Shown in pieces: positions 1 to 6,525 of a stretch of DNA of 9,915 nucleotides. How positions within the stretch are numbered: position 1 is the stretch's first letter; each line of letters starts with the position of its first letter. The DNA comes from Flavobacteriales bacterium UBA4660 (lineage in GTDB: Bacteria > Bacteroidota > Bacteroidia > Flavobacteriales_D > Sanyastnellaceae). Made by a program: the position numbers and the translations under genes. Under the pieces are notes generated by a model. That model ran no database searches. It was given only the letters and a program-made list of their open reading frames with translations, and was not told the origin of the DNA. The DNA is taken from assembly GCA_002405435.1 (NCBI GenBank), contig DHLU01000219.1, positions 7,773-17,687 of the forward strand, read 5' to 3'.

Positions 1-1277
1 CTGGCAATCTCTTCGGGGCCTATGCACGATGAGATAAACCACGACTCGAATGCACTGGGCGGCAGGTACACTTCGTGGTTGAGCATGTGGTGGAAGAACC
101 GCGCAAATCTCGCGGTATCGGTAGTGGTGGCTTGTTCGAATGACCGGATGGTGTCTTTGCCGAAAAATACACTCATCATGCTGCCCACCCGGTTGAGCGT
201 GTGTTCGATGCCCCTGGCCCCCAGTGCACGCTGCAGCCCCTGAGCCAGCTGACCGCTATGCGCTTCAAGTTGGGTGTAAATTCCCGGGTCGTTTTTCAGG
301 GCGCTGAGCAGTGTGAACCCCGCGGCCATCGCTATGGGATTTCCGCTGAGTGTGCCGGCCTGGTAAACCTTACCGACAGGAGCAACATGCTCCATAATGT
401 CTTTGCGTCCGCCAAAAGCGCCGACAGGTAACCCCCCCCCGATAATTTTTCCGTAGGTGACAAGGTCAGCAGTAACGCCATACAGCTGCTGGGCACCGCC
501 GGGAGCCAGCCGGAATCCCGTCATTACTTCGTCAAATATGAGCACACTGCCGTATTGGTCACAGACTGCGCGCAGCGCCTTTAGAAAACCCGGCTCTGGC
601 GGAACACATCCCATGTTTCCCGCGACCGGCTCGACAATGATGCAGGCGATGTCTTCACCGTGGATGCGCATCAGCTCACTGACGGCTTCACGGTTGTTGT
701 AAGGCGCCGTGAGGGTATCTGCTGCCACAGAGGCGGGTACGCCAGGCACGGATTGTATGCCAAGTGTGGCCACGCCGCTGCCTGCATTGACCAGAAAAGG
801 GTCGGCATGGCCGTGGTAACACCCGCTGAATTTGATGAACTTATTGCGGCCGGTGAATCCCCGCGCAAGGCGCAATGCACTCATGCAGGCTTCAGTGCCG
901 CTGTTGACCATACGAATGAGGTCAATACCAGGGGCCATGGATTTGATCAATTCGGCCATGCGGATTTCCAGTTCGGTGGGCGTTCCGAATGAGGTAGAAC
1001 CTGCGGCATAGTCAGCAATGGCTTCCACTGCGGGTGCCCAGGCATGACCGAGAATCATCGGGCCCCATGAATTGATATAATCGAGGTAGCGGTTGCCGTC
1101 TTCATCGTAAAGCCATGCTCCCGCGGCACGCTGCATAAATACCGGACTGCCGCCACCACCGCGAAAGGCGCGCACGGGTGAGTTCACTCCGCCCGGAATG
1201 TGCGCCATGGCACGTTCCATCAGCGCAGTGCTCTTTTCCCGTTGCAACTTGTTTATTTCTGTTTCCATACGCTTCAT
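1..1277 (-). CDS. hemL: Glutamate-1-semialdehyde 2,1-aminomutase, 3' end cut by window edge
   Basis: This cytoplasmic PLP enzyme isomerises glutamate-1-semialdehyde to 5-aminolevulinate, the second step of the C5 route and the partner of HemA. The frame is open from the ATG at 1277 to position 1, about 425 codons. The family is usually near 430 residues, so only the last few are missing; the visible end is LPPSAFESWFISSCIGPEEIA. Family motifs are present in order: HIPGGVNSPVRAF near the N-terminus, NSGTEACMSALRLARG, GCYHGHAD, IVEPVAGNMG, LIFDEVMTGFR and YGKIIGGGLPVGAFGG. The PLP-binding lysine falls at residue 277. The start overlaps the hemF stop as ATGA, which implies translational coupling; a second in-frame ATG at 1268 is a possible alternative. 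The three consecutive GGG codons after the active-site lysine form a nine-G run. It is the last visible gene of the hem operon. Confidence 0.97.
   Translation of the reverse strand, partial: MKRMETEINKLQREKSTALMERAMAHIPGGVNSPVRAFRGGGGSPVFMQRAAGAWLYDEDGNRYLDYINSWGPMILGHAWAPAVEAIADYAAGSTSFGTPTELEIRMAELIKSMAPGIDLIRMVNSGTEACMSALRLARGFTGRNKFIKFSGCYHGHADPFLVNAGSGVATLGIQSVPGVPASVAADTLTAPYNNREAVSELMRIHGEDIACIIVEPVAGNMGCVPPEPGFLKALRAVCDQYGSVLIFDEVMTGFRLAPGGAQQLYGVTADLVTYGKIIGGGLPVGAFGGRKDIMEHVAPVGKVYQAGTLSGNPIAMAAGFTLLSALKNDPGIYTQLEAHSGQLAQGLQRALGARGIEHTLNRVGSMMSVFFGKDTIRSFEQATTTDTARFARFFHHMLNHEVYLPPSAFESWFISSCIGPEEIA
432..440. repeat. Nine-base G:C homopolymer inside hemL
   Basis: The plus strand shows nine C in a row (nine G in the coding strand), encoding the three glycines of the KIIGGGLPVG motif entirely with GGG codons. 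It directly follows the PLP-lysine segment of hemL. The frame is intact with nine bases. Runs of this length are prone to replication slippage and to sequencing error, and a gain or loss of one base would truncate the enzyme. Confidence 0.9.
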
Positions 1278-2233
1278 GCTTCAAGGGCCCTTTCTGTTTG
1301 CCTTTGTGCTGCTGTTGCCAGCCAGTCTTTCGGCTTTTGCAACACCTCCAGCAGGCGTGCCTCCTCGCTGCCCGGCACAGCCCTGTGGTCGTAAGCAAAA
1401 CGTACCACAGGGGGAAGGCTCATCAGAATGCTCTCTGTGCGGCCATTCGTTCTGATGCCAAATAAGGTACCCCGGTCATGAAGGAGGTTAAATTCTACAT
1501 ACCGGCTGCGCCTTATTTCCTGCCACTCCCGCTGCGCTGCTGTATAAGGGAGGTCCTTTCTGCGCGCCACAATAGGCAGGTAGGCGTCGGTAAAGGCCAT
1601 CCCATTGTTCATCGCAAAAGAGATCCACGTTGCCAGGCTCCTGTGCGCATCACCGCGGCAATGGTCGAAAAATATGCCGCCGATACCGCGGCGTTCACCA
1701 TCGCGGTGATGGTTGCTGAAATAATCGTCACACTGCTTCTTGAACACCGGATAGAGGTCGTCGCCGAAAGCATCGCACGAGGCTTTTTGTACCTGATGAA
1801 AATGAATGGCATCTTCATCAAAGAGGTACCAGGGTGTGAGGTCGGTGCCACCGCCTACCCACGCATCGGTCACGTCTCCGCCCGCACCGGTAATCTCAAA
1901 ATACCGCCAGTTGGCGTGTACGGTGGGTACCAAAGGACTTACGGGGTGAATGACCAGCGAGAGGCCGCAGGCAAAGAAGTTTTCTCCTGAGGCGTTGAGA
2001 TGGTTGGCTGCTGCTTCGGAAAGAGATCCGTGCACCACAGAGATGTTGACTCCGCCCTTTTCAATGACGTTGCCGCTGCCGATGACGCGCGTGCTGCCTC
2101 CGCCGCCTCCGGGTCGTTCCCAGTTATCGGTTTGAAACCGGGCCTTGCCATCGGCAGTCTCCAGGGCCGCGCAGATATCGACCTGCAACCGTGTGATGAA
2201 GTCGGTAAACAGGTCGCGGTTATTTTTCTGCAT
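1274..2233 (-). CDS. hemF: Oxygen-dependent coproporphyrinogen III oxidase
   Basis: HemF oxidatively decarboxylates two propionates of coproporphyrinogen III to give protoporphyrinogen IX, using O2. The 319-residue product is slightly longer than the roughly 300-residue bacterial norm because of a short C-terminal tail after residue 305. Family motifs run through the whole length: GGGGGSTRVI at about 42-51, VHANWRYFEI at 105-114, WVGGGTDLTPWY at 125-136, HFHQ at 144-147, YFSNHHRDGERRGIGGIFFD at 171-190 and RYVEFNLLHDRGTLFGIRT at 244-262, followed by GRTESILMSLPP. The conserved histidines (106, 146, 176) and the Asp of GGGTDLTP are present. The ATG at 2233 lies 14 nt inside the end of hemE, and the stop overlaps the hemL start. 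The reading indicates aerobic or microaerobic heme synthesis; no oxygen-independent HemN is seen here. Confidence 0.98.
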   Translation of the reverse strand: MQKNNRDLFTDFITRLQVDICAALETADGKARFQTDNWERPGGGGGSTRVIGSGNVIEKGGVNISVVHGSLSEAAANHLNASGENFFACGLSLVIHPVSPLVPTVHANWRYFEITGAGGDVTDAWVGGGTDLTPWYLFDEDAIHFHQVQKASCDAFGDDLYPVFKKQCDDYFSNHHRDGERRGIGGIFFDHCRGDAHRSLATWISFAMNNGMAFTDAYLPIVARRKDLPYTAAQREWQEIRRSRYVEFNLLHDRGTLFGIRTNGRTESILMSLPPVVRFAYDHRAVPGSEEARLLEVLQKPKDWLATAAQRQTERALEA

Positions 2234-3296
2234 GGCTGTATTCTTTTACCGCATTGACAAAGGCACGCGCGTGGTCAACCGGCACATCCGGCGTAATACC
2301 GTGACCGAGGTTTGCGATGTAGCCTCGCGTACCGAATGCATCGATCATTGCTGTAACCTCTTGCCTGATTTGTGCCGGACTGTGGTGAAGCCATTGCGGG
2401 TTGAAATTGCCCTGCAAGGCCACGCGGCCGCCGGTCAGCTGACGGGCCTGCGCAGGATCCAGGGTCCAGTCAATACCGATGGCCGATACCCCTTGTGTCT
2501 GCGACAACAATGGCAGCGCATGGTTGCTTCCTTTTGGAAACAGAATAACCGGCGCATGGGGCGCGACGGCCTCCGCGATCATGGCAAGCCAGGGATGTGA
2601 GAGTTGACTGTAGGCCTGCTCATCCAACAATCCGCTCCAGCTGTCAAAAACCTGAATGACATCGGCACCGGCATGGGCCTGTGCAATCAGGTAGTCGATT
2701 GTAACCGATGTGATGCTGCGCAGCAACTGCTGTGCGACATCGGGAAAGGTCTCGCAGAAAGCCATGGTCTTGCTGAAGGTTTTGCTTCCTCCACCGTCCA
2801 CCATATAGCAGAGCAGGGTAAAGGGAGCACCGGCAAATCCGATCAGTGGTACCCTGCCGTTCAGCGCGCGGCGTGTCAGGCGAATGGCGTCATACACATA
2901 GCTGAGTTTCTCTGCGGCTTCTTCCGCATGCAGTCTTTTCAGGTCTGAGGCATCCTGCACAGGTGAAGGAAGCCATGGCCCGCGACCCTCTTCCATATTT
3001 ACCTCTAACCCCATGGCCTGCGGTACTACCAGGATATCAGAAAACAATATGGCCGCATCTACACCGATGATGTCGATTGGCTGAAGGGTGATTTCGCAGG
3101 CTAGCTCTGGGGTCTGCACGCGGGTGAAAAAATCGTACTTGCGGCGCAGTGCCATGTATTCGGGCAGGTATCGTCCGGCCTGCCTCATCATCCAGACCGG
3201 CGGGCGGTCAAGGGTTTCAAGCCGCAGTGCTTTCAGCAGCAGCTCGTTTTGCAATTCAACGGCAGTATCTGCTATGGTCATGGTTGTGTCAGTCAT
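2220..3296 (-). CDS. hemE: Uroporphyrinogen III decarboxylase
   Basis: HemE removes the four acetate carboxyls of uroporphyrinogen III to give coproporphyrinogen III in the cytoplasm, without a cofactor. From the ATG at 3296 it is 358 residues, normal for the family. The signature RPPVWMMRQAGRYLPEY is at 31-47, with the substrate-binding arginines 38 and 42. The catalytic aspartate is in LFSDILVVPQAMGL (Asp87). Also visible are GFAGAPFTLLCYMVDGGGSK, QVFDSWSGLL and the C-terminal ALQGNFNP and NLGHGITPDVP motifs. The frame stays open upstream as far as 3440, but that extension lies inside hemC and matches nothing in the family, so the start at 3296, overlapping the hemC stop by 8 nt, is preferred; an ATG at 3281 is an alternative. 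It follows hemC directly, with no hemD between. Confidence 0.98.
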   Translation of the reverse strand: MTDTTMTIADTAVELQNELLLKALRLETLDRPPVWMMRQAGRYLPEYMALRRKYDFFTRVQTPELACEITLQPIDIIGVDAAILFSDILVVPQAMGLEVNMEEGRGPWLPSPVQDASDLKRLHAEEAAEKLSYVYDAIRLTRRALNGRVPLIGFAGAPFTLLCYMVDGGGSKTFSKTMAFCETFPDVAQQLLRSITSVTIDYLIAQAHAGADVIQVFDSWSGLLDEQAYSQLSHPWLAMIAEAVAPHAPVILFPKGSNHALPLLSQTQGVSAIGIDWTLDPAQARQLTGGRVALQGNFNPQWLHHSPAQIRQEVTAMIDAFGTRGYIANLGHGITPDVPVDHARAFVNAVKEYSHAEK

Positions 3297-4227
3297 CGGA
3301 AATATTTCTTTCAGCGGGATAGGTATTGATGATGTCGCGGGCGCCTGAAGCAAGAATCTTTTCGGCGGCCTTCCGGCCTGCATGTTCAAACATACCCGGC
3401 ACAAATTCCTCGCGCACCGTGCACATTTCTCGACCGTCATAACTCACCACGTTGCCTTCAAACCGCAGCACCTCTCCATCGAAACAGGCGTGAGCAGCAA
3501 TCGGCATGGCGCACCCTCCGTGCAGTGCCGCCATGAAGGTGCGCTCGGCCCTTACGCAGGTTTCAGTGGGTGTATGGCTGATCTTGCAGCAAAGTGCCTG
3601 CGCTGGCACATCGTCTCCGCGGCATACAATGCCCACAGCACCCTGTGCCGGAGCCGGCACCATCCAGGTAAGGGGCTCAAATTGGTGTGAAGTGATGCCG
3701 AGACGGATGAGTGCGGCGTGCGCCATCAGGATGCCGCTCCAGTCTGACGCATCCAGTTTGCCGAGTCGGGTGTGGATATTGCCCCTGAGGTTTTCGGAGC
3801 TGTGAAGGGGATAGCGATAAGCCCATTGCAGTTTGCGCCGGAGGCTGCTCGTAGCCACGGTCATTGGTCTTTCATAGTCGGGCTTACCATTCGACGGGTG
3901 CAACACCAGACAGTCAAATGCACTTTCGCGCTCCATCGTGCCGCAGTGCACTAACCCATGAGCAAGCCGCGTAGGAACATCTTTGAGGGAATGAACGGCA
4001 ATGTCAATCCTGTTGTTGAGCAGGGCCTGGTCAAGGCTGCGTGTGAAAACGCCCTGAATGCCCATTTCGTAAAGGGGTGTCACCGCATCCTGGTCGCCCT
4101 CGGCGTCAATTTCAACCAGGGTAGATTCGGTGCCTGTCTGCCGCAAGGCTTCCTGCACGGCAAGTGACTGATGCATGGCCAGCGCACTTCTGCGCGTTCC
4201 GATGCGGAGCACCCGGTGACTGCTCAT
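3289..4227 (-). CDS. hemC: Hydroxymethylbilane synthase (porphobilinogen deaminase)
   Basis: HemC polymerises four porphobilinogen molecules into the linear tetrapyrrole hydroxymethylbilane. It is 312 residues, typical for the family. Visible motifs are RIGTRRSALAMHQ at 8-20, the catalytic aspartate in VHSLKDVPT (Asp83), TSSLRRKLQW at 126-135, LRGNIHTRLGKLD at 147-159, PAPAQGAVGI at 191-200, and HGGCAMPIAAHA, where Cys239 should carry the dipyrromethane cofactor. The segment LYEMGIQGVFTRSLD replaces the common GGKGLF form; as I recall, this matches other Bacteroidota HemC proteins. The ATG at 4227 overlaps the hemA stop as ATGA. The product must be cyclised by uroporphyrinogen III synthase (HemD), which is not encoded here. 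Confidence 0.98.
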   Translation of the reverse strand: MSSHRVLRIGTRRSALAMHQSLAVQEALRQTGTESTLVEIDAEGDQDAVTPLYEMGIQGVFTRSLDQALLNNRIDIAVHSLKDVPTRLAHGLVHCGTMERESAFDCLVLHPSNGKPDYERPMTVATSSLRRKLQWAYRYPLHSSENLRGNIHTRLGKLDASDWSGILMAHAALIRLGITSHQFEPLTWMVPAPAQGAVGIVCRGDDVPAQALCCKISHTPTETCVRAERTFMAALHGGCAMPIAAHACFDGEVLRFEGNVVSYDGREMCTVREEFVPGMFEHAGRKAAEKILASGARDIINTYPAERNISDD

Positions 4228-5420
4228 GTGTGTTTTTCAATAATGGAAGACAAGCCGTGCAGAACGTCGCAGCCGCTGTATCCGTTATCACGGACACGTT
4301 CATACAGGGGGCGGAAGGAACGATCGATGGTATCTCCGTTCTGATCTACGTTAAGCAGATGCTGGAGCTTGTTACGGTAACCACTGATTACCCTTGCCGA
4401 GGCATAGAGTTGATGCCATTCTGCAAGTTTTTCTACCCAGTGATTCAGTAATGCCTCGGCCTTGGGTAAATCCTGCTTCCGTTTTTGCATTTGACGGTTG
4501 TAAAAAACAGAAATATCGTCAATGGTGCAGCGCACAACTCCGGGTATGCCAGCGGTAGCAGGATCGGTGGCCTGGGGAATACCTAGGTCTACGATGCGCA
4601 TAGCCGTGTCAGCCGGCAGGTCTTGCGCCAGTATCAGCGGCGTCTGAGGACCGATACAGGTTATGATGGTGTCAAACTGTGTCAGCACGTTGGTGATGTC
4701 CTCGTAGGGCAGGGTGGCAAGACCGAGCGCACTTGCCAGTGCCGATGCCCGCCCTGCAGTGCGGTTGGAGATTGTGATGGCTGCTTCCGGAAAGCGGTCT
4801 TTTATGCGGCGAGCCACCAGTGCTCCGAAACTTCCGGCGCCGACAAGCAGCATATTGTTTATTTCGCTGGTGGCACGCTGGGCGGCCAGCCATTCCACCG
4901 CAGCAAAACTAACTGAATACTTGCCGGCGCTCATATTCGTTTCCGAGCGAATCTGTTTGGAGGCCTGTGCCGCGAAATTAGCCACGCGGTCAAGAAGGGT
5001 GCCCGCCAACCGGTGATGACGCGCGAGTTTCAGCGCTTGCTTTACCTGAGCAACGAATTCGTAATCTCCGATAATCTGCGAATCCAGCCCGCAGACCATA
5101 CGAAAAACATGCCGCGCGGCGGCGATGCCTTCCTTTACCTCAAAACGCACACCCCCGGTTACAAAACGGCTGTGGTAATATTCCTGCACAAAGCGCTGCA
5201 GGGCTGGTGACGGGATGCTGCCGTAAAACTCCGTGCGGTTACATGTGGAAATGGCGAGAAAATTCTGAATACCCGCTGCATGGGCGCGCCGGTAGAGGAA
5301 CTCACATTCTTCAGCATTCAGCGCGTAGCGGCTTCTGGTTTGGATATCCGCCTTGTGGTAATTAATACCGGCCAGACTCCAGTGCTGCAGGTGTATATGT
5401 GTATCTAGGCCTCCCCTCAT
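4224..5420 (-). CDS. hemA: Glutamyl-tRNA reductase
   Basis: HemA reduces glutamyl-tRNA(Glu) with NADPH to glutamate-1-semialdehyde, the committed and usually regulated step of tetrapyrrole synthesis. The 398-residue protein starts with GINYHKAD at about 18-25. The catalytic cysteine is Cys60 in STCNRTEFY, and the conserved histidine is His104 in RHVFRMVCGLDSQIIGDYEF. The NADPH domain has LLVGAGSFG at 191-199 and ISNRT. The helical dimerisation domain fills the C-terminus. The usual GE after GLDSQ is GD here, as in related phylum members from memory. The start at 5420 puts Cys60 ten residues later than in E. coli, so a short N-terminal extension is present; no better in-frame start is evident. 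It opens the hem operon, 93 nt downstream of a terminator, so its promoter should lie in 5421-5513. Confidence 0.98.
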   Translation of the reverse strand: MRGGLDTHIHLQHWSLAGINYHKADIQTRSRYALNAEECEFLYRRAHAAGIQNFLAISTCNRTEFYGSIPSPALQRFVQEYYHSRFVTGGVRFEVKEGIAAARHVFRMVCGLDSQIIGDYEFVAQVKQALKLARHHRLAGTLLDRVANFAAQASKQIRSETNMSAGKYSVSFAAVEWLAAQRATSEINNMLLVGAGSFGALVARRIKDRFPEAAITISNRTAGRASALASALGLATLPYEDITNVLTQFDTIITCIGPQTPLILAQDLPADTAMRIVDLGIPQATDPATAGIPGVVRCTIDDISVFYNRQMQKRKQDLPKAEALLNHWVEKLAEWHQLYASARVISGYRNKLQHLLNVDQNGDTIDRSFRPLYERVRDNGYSGCDVLHGLSSIIEKHT

Positions 5421-5513
5421 CCAGTTTTTCTAACAACGTTGCAAAGAAAAAATACCGTTCAGGTTTCATTCGTCACAGAATTGCCATGAAGGCACGGATA
5501 GGGTGAAGTAGCC
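5421..5513 (-). promoter_or_regulatory. Probable hem operon promoter and leader region
   Basis: These 93 nt between the upstream terminator and the hemA start must hold the hem operon promoter if the terminator works. The best Bacteroidota -7-like element is TTTCTTTG at 5449-5442, one mismatch from TAnnTTTG. I see no clear -33 TTTG at the right spacing. The leader to the hemA ATG would then be only about 15-20 nt and A-rich (AGAAAAAC), with no Shine-Dalgarno site. The region is supported by position; the exact element is weak. Confidence 0.3.
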
Positions 5514-5543
5514 AAAAACCAGCCGGTGGTGTGCCGGCTGGTT
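5514..5543 (-). terminator. Strong rho-independent terminator after the thioredoxin-like gene
   Basis: Read on the minus strand, a perfect 10-bp stem (AACCAGCCGG at 5543-5534 pairing with CCGGCTGGTT at 5526-5517) encloses a 7-nt loop and runs into TTTTT at 5518-5514. The plus strand has no T run after the stem, so it acts on minus-strand transcripts. It closes the transcript of the secreted thioredoxin-fold gene and separates it from the hem operon. Confidence 0.88.
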
Positions 5544-5614
5544 CTAGGGTCTTATGCAAAAAATAATGTCAAGGTTCACAATAAACAAGGCCTGTTGGGC
5601 CATCGCAGCGGGTA

Positions 5615-5638
5615 AAGCCCCGGCCGGCCCGGGCGCTT
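5615..5638 (-). terminator. GC-rich hairpin at the stop of the thioredoxin-like gene
   Basis: Beginning inside the TAA stop, AAGC-G-CCCGG pairs with CCGGGGCTT around a 5-nt GCCGG loop, with one bulged G. Only three T follow, so it is weaker as a terminator than the one about 70 nt further on. It could act as a first, partial terminator or as a 3'-end protecting stem. Confidence 0.35.
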
Positions 5639-6458
5639 ATTCTATCACCAGCCTTGATGTACCAATGGCCTTGCCATCGTGCACCGCGGTTACCAGATAG
5701 ATGCCGGATTGAAGGGCCGCCACATCGAGGGTCAGCATGCCCGCACCTGCCTGCACATAGTCGCGTCGGGTTAGCACCATGCGTCCGGTCGCGTCAACCA
5801 CTGAGGTGGTCAGCATGCCGCTGGTCATGTTGGCAAGCAAGAGTTGGGTCATGTCACGGGCAGGATTGGGGGCCATGGTGAATGAAGACCCGGCATTCGA
5901 TGCTTCCTGAACACCCACGGTGCATGCCATTTCAACCAGGGCTCCGTCTGGAAAAGCCGCTTCTAGCGTTTCGACGCCGGTGAGCGGCCAGATGTCGTTG
6001 TCCATCATCACATTCTCCGGATTTACCGAGATGTAGGTAGGAAACGCTGCAATGTTGTAGGCTGCATGCACGGCAGCACCGCCGCCATCAAGCCCGCTGG
6101 CAGCAGGGAATGGATTTTGGTCATCGATGCCTGCCCACTCTTCAAAGGCGTGGGTCTGGTCATTGGTGCCTTCCAGTTCGACGGCAATCACCACCACGGA
6201 GCCCTCGTTACAGCCGTACTTGTGGTAAAACTCGTTGATGGTAGGGGCCCAGTTGGCGCATGGACCGCACCAGTGGGCGAAGAAATCCACCAGGACGTAC
6301 TTGCCCTGCGCGGTATATTCATAGAGCGAGTGCTCCACTCCGTTCAGGTCAGTGACCGTAAAATCAGGAATTACGTCGCCGATGGCGTAGTTCTGCACCT
6401 GTGCACTCAGCCAGGTGCCGCTAAGGACCAGACACAATGAAATGTAGATTTTTTTCAT
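5637..6458 (-). CDS. Secreted TlpA/thioredoxin-fold protein with T9SS type A sorting domain
   Basis: This 273-residue protein has three parts. Residues 1-20 form a signal peptide (MKKIYISLCLVLSGTWLSAQ). Residues 22 to about 170 are a redoxin/TlpA-like thioredoxin fold, with GDVIPDFTVTDLNG, the active site HWCGPC (Cys64 and Cys67) and the cis-proline segment AAFPTYI (Pro140). Residues about 194-273 are a type IX secretion type A C-terminal domain, beginning SFTMAPNPARD and ending SGIYLVTAVHDGKAIGTSRLVIE-like. Inferred role: a thiol-disulfide oxidoreductase or redox protein exported through the outer membrane and released or surface-attached; the substrate is unknown. Extra cysteines are at 83 and 179. 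The ATG at 6458 is preceded by an A-rich leader (ACAACAATCAACAAT), typical of the phylum, and no -7 promoter is evident. It lies 67 nt after the large adhesin-like gene and is probably co-transcribed with it. Confidence 0.93.
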   Translation of the reverse strand: MKKIYISLCLVLSGTWLSAQVQNYAIGDVIPDFTVTDLNGVEHSLYEYTAQGKYVLVDFFAHWCGPCANWAPTINEFYHKYGCNEGSVVVIAVELEGTNDQTHAFEEWAGIDDQNPFPAASGLDGGGAAVHAAYNIAAFPTYISVNPENVMMDNDIWPLTGVETLEAAFPDGALVEMACTVGVQEASNAGSSFTMAPNPARDMTQLLLANMTSGMLTTSVVDATGRMVLTRRDYVQAGAGMLTLDVAALQSGIYLVTAVHDGKAIGTSRLVIE

Positions 6459-6525
6459 ATTGTTGATTGTTGTTTACAAGCTGTTATCGTCCGCAATGGA
6501 AACGGCACATTGGGTAGGTATTTCA

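Noticed and set aside
1478..1990. 170-codon open frame on the plus strand opposite hemF
   Set aside because: It lies wholly antisense to a well-supported HemF, its translation has no recognisable motif, and such frames arise from the codon bias of the opposite strand.
2145..2600. 151-codon open frame on the plus strand opposite hemE and the hemF start
   Set aside because: Antisense to two conserved genes, with no family motif and a composition typical of a complement frame.
3297..3440. Upstream extension of hemE to an ATG at 3440
   Set aside because: The extra 48 residues lie within hemC coding sequence and are Cys- and Arg-rich, unlike any HemE N-terminus. The ATG at 3296 gives the normal family length.
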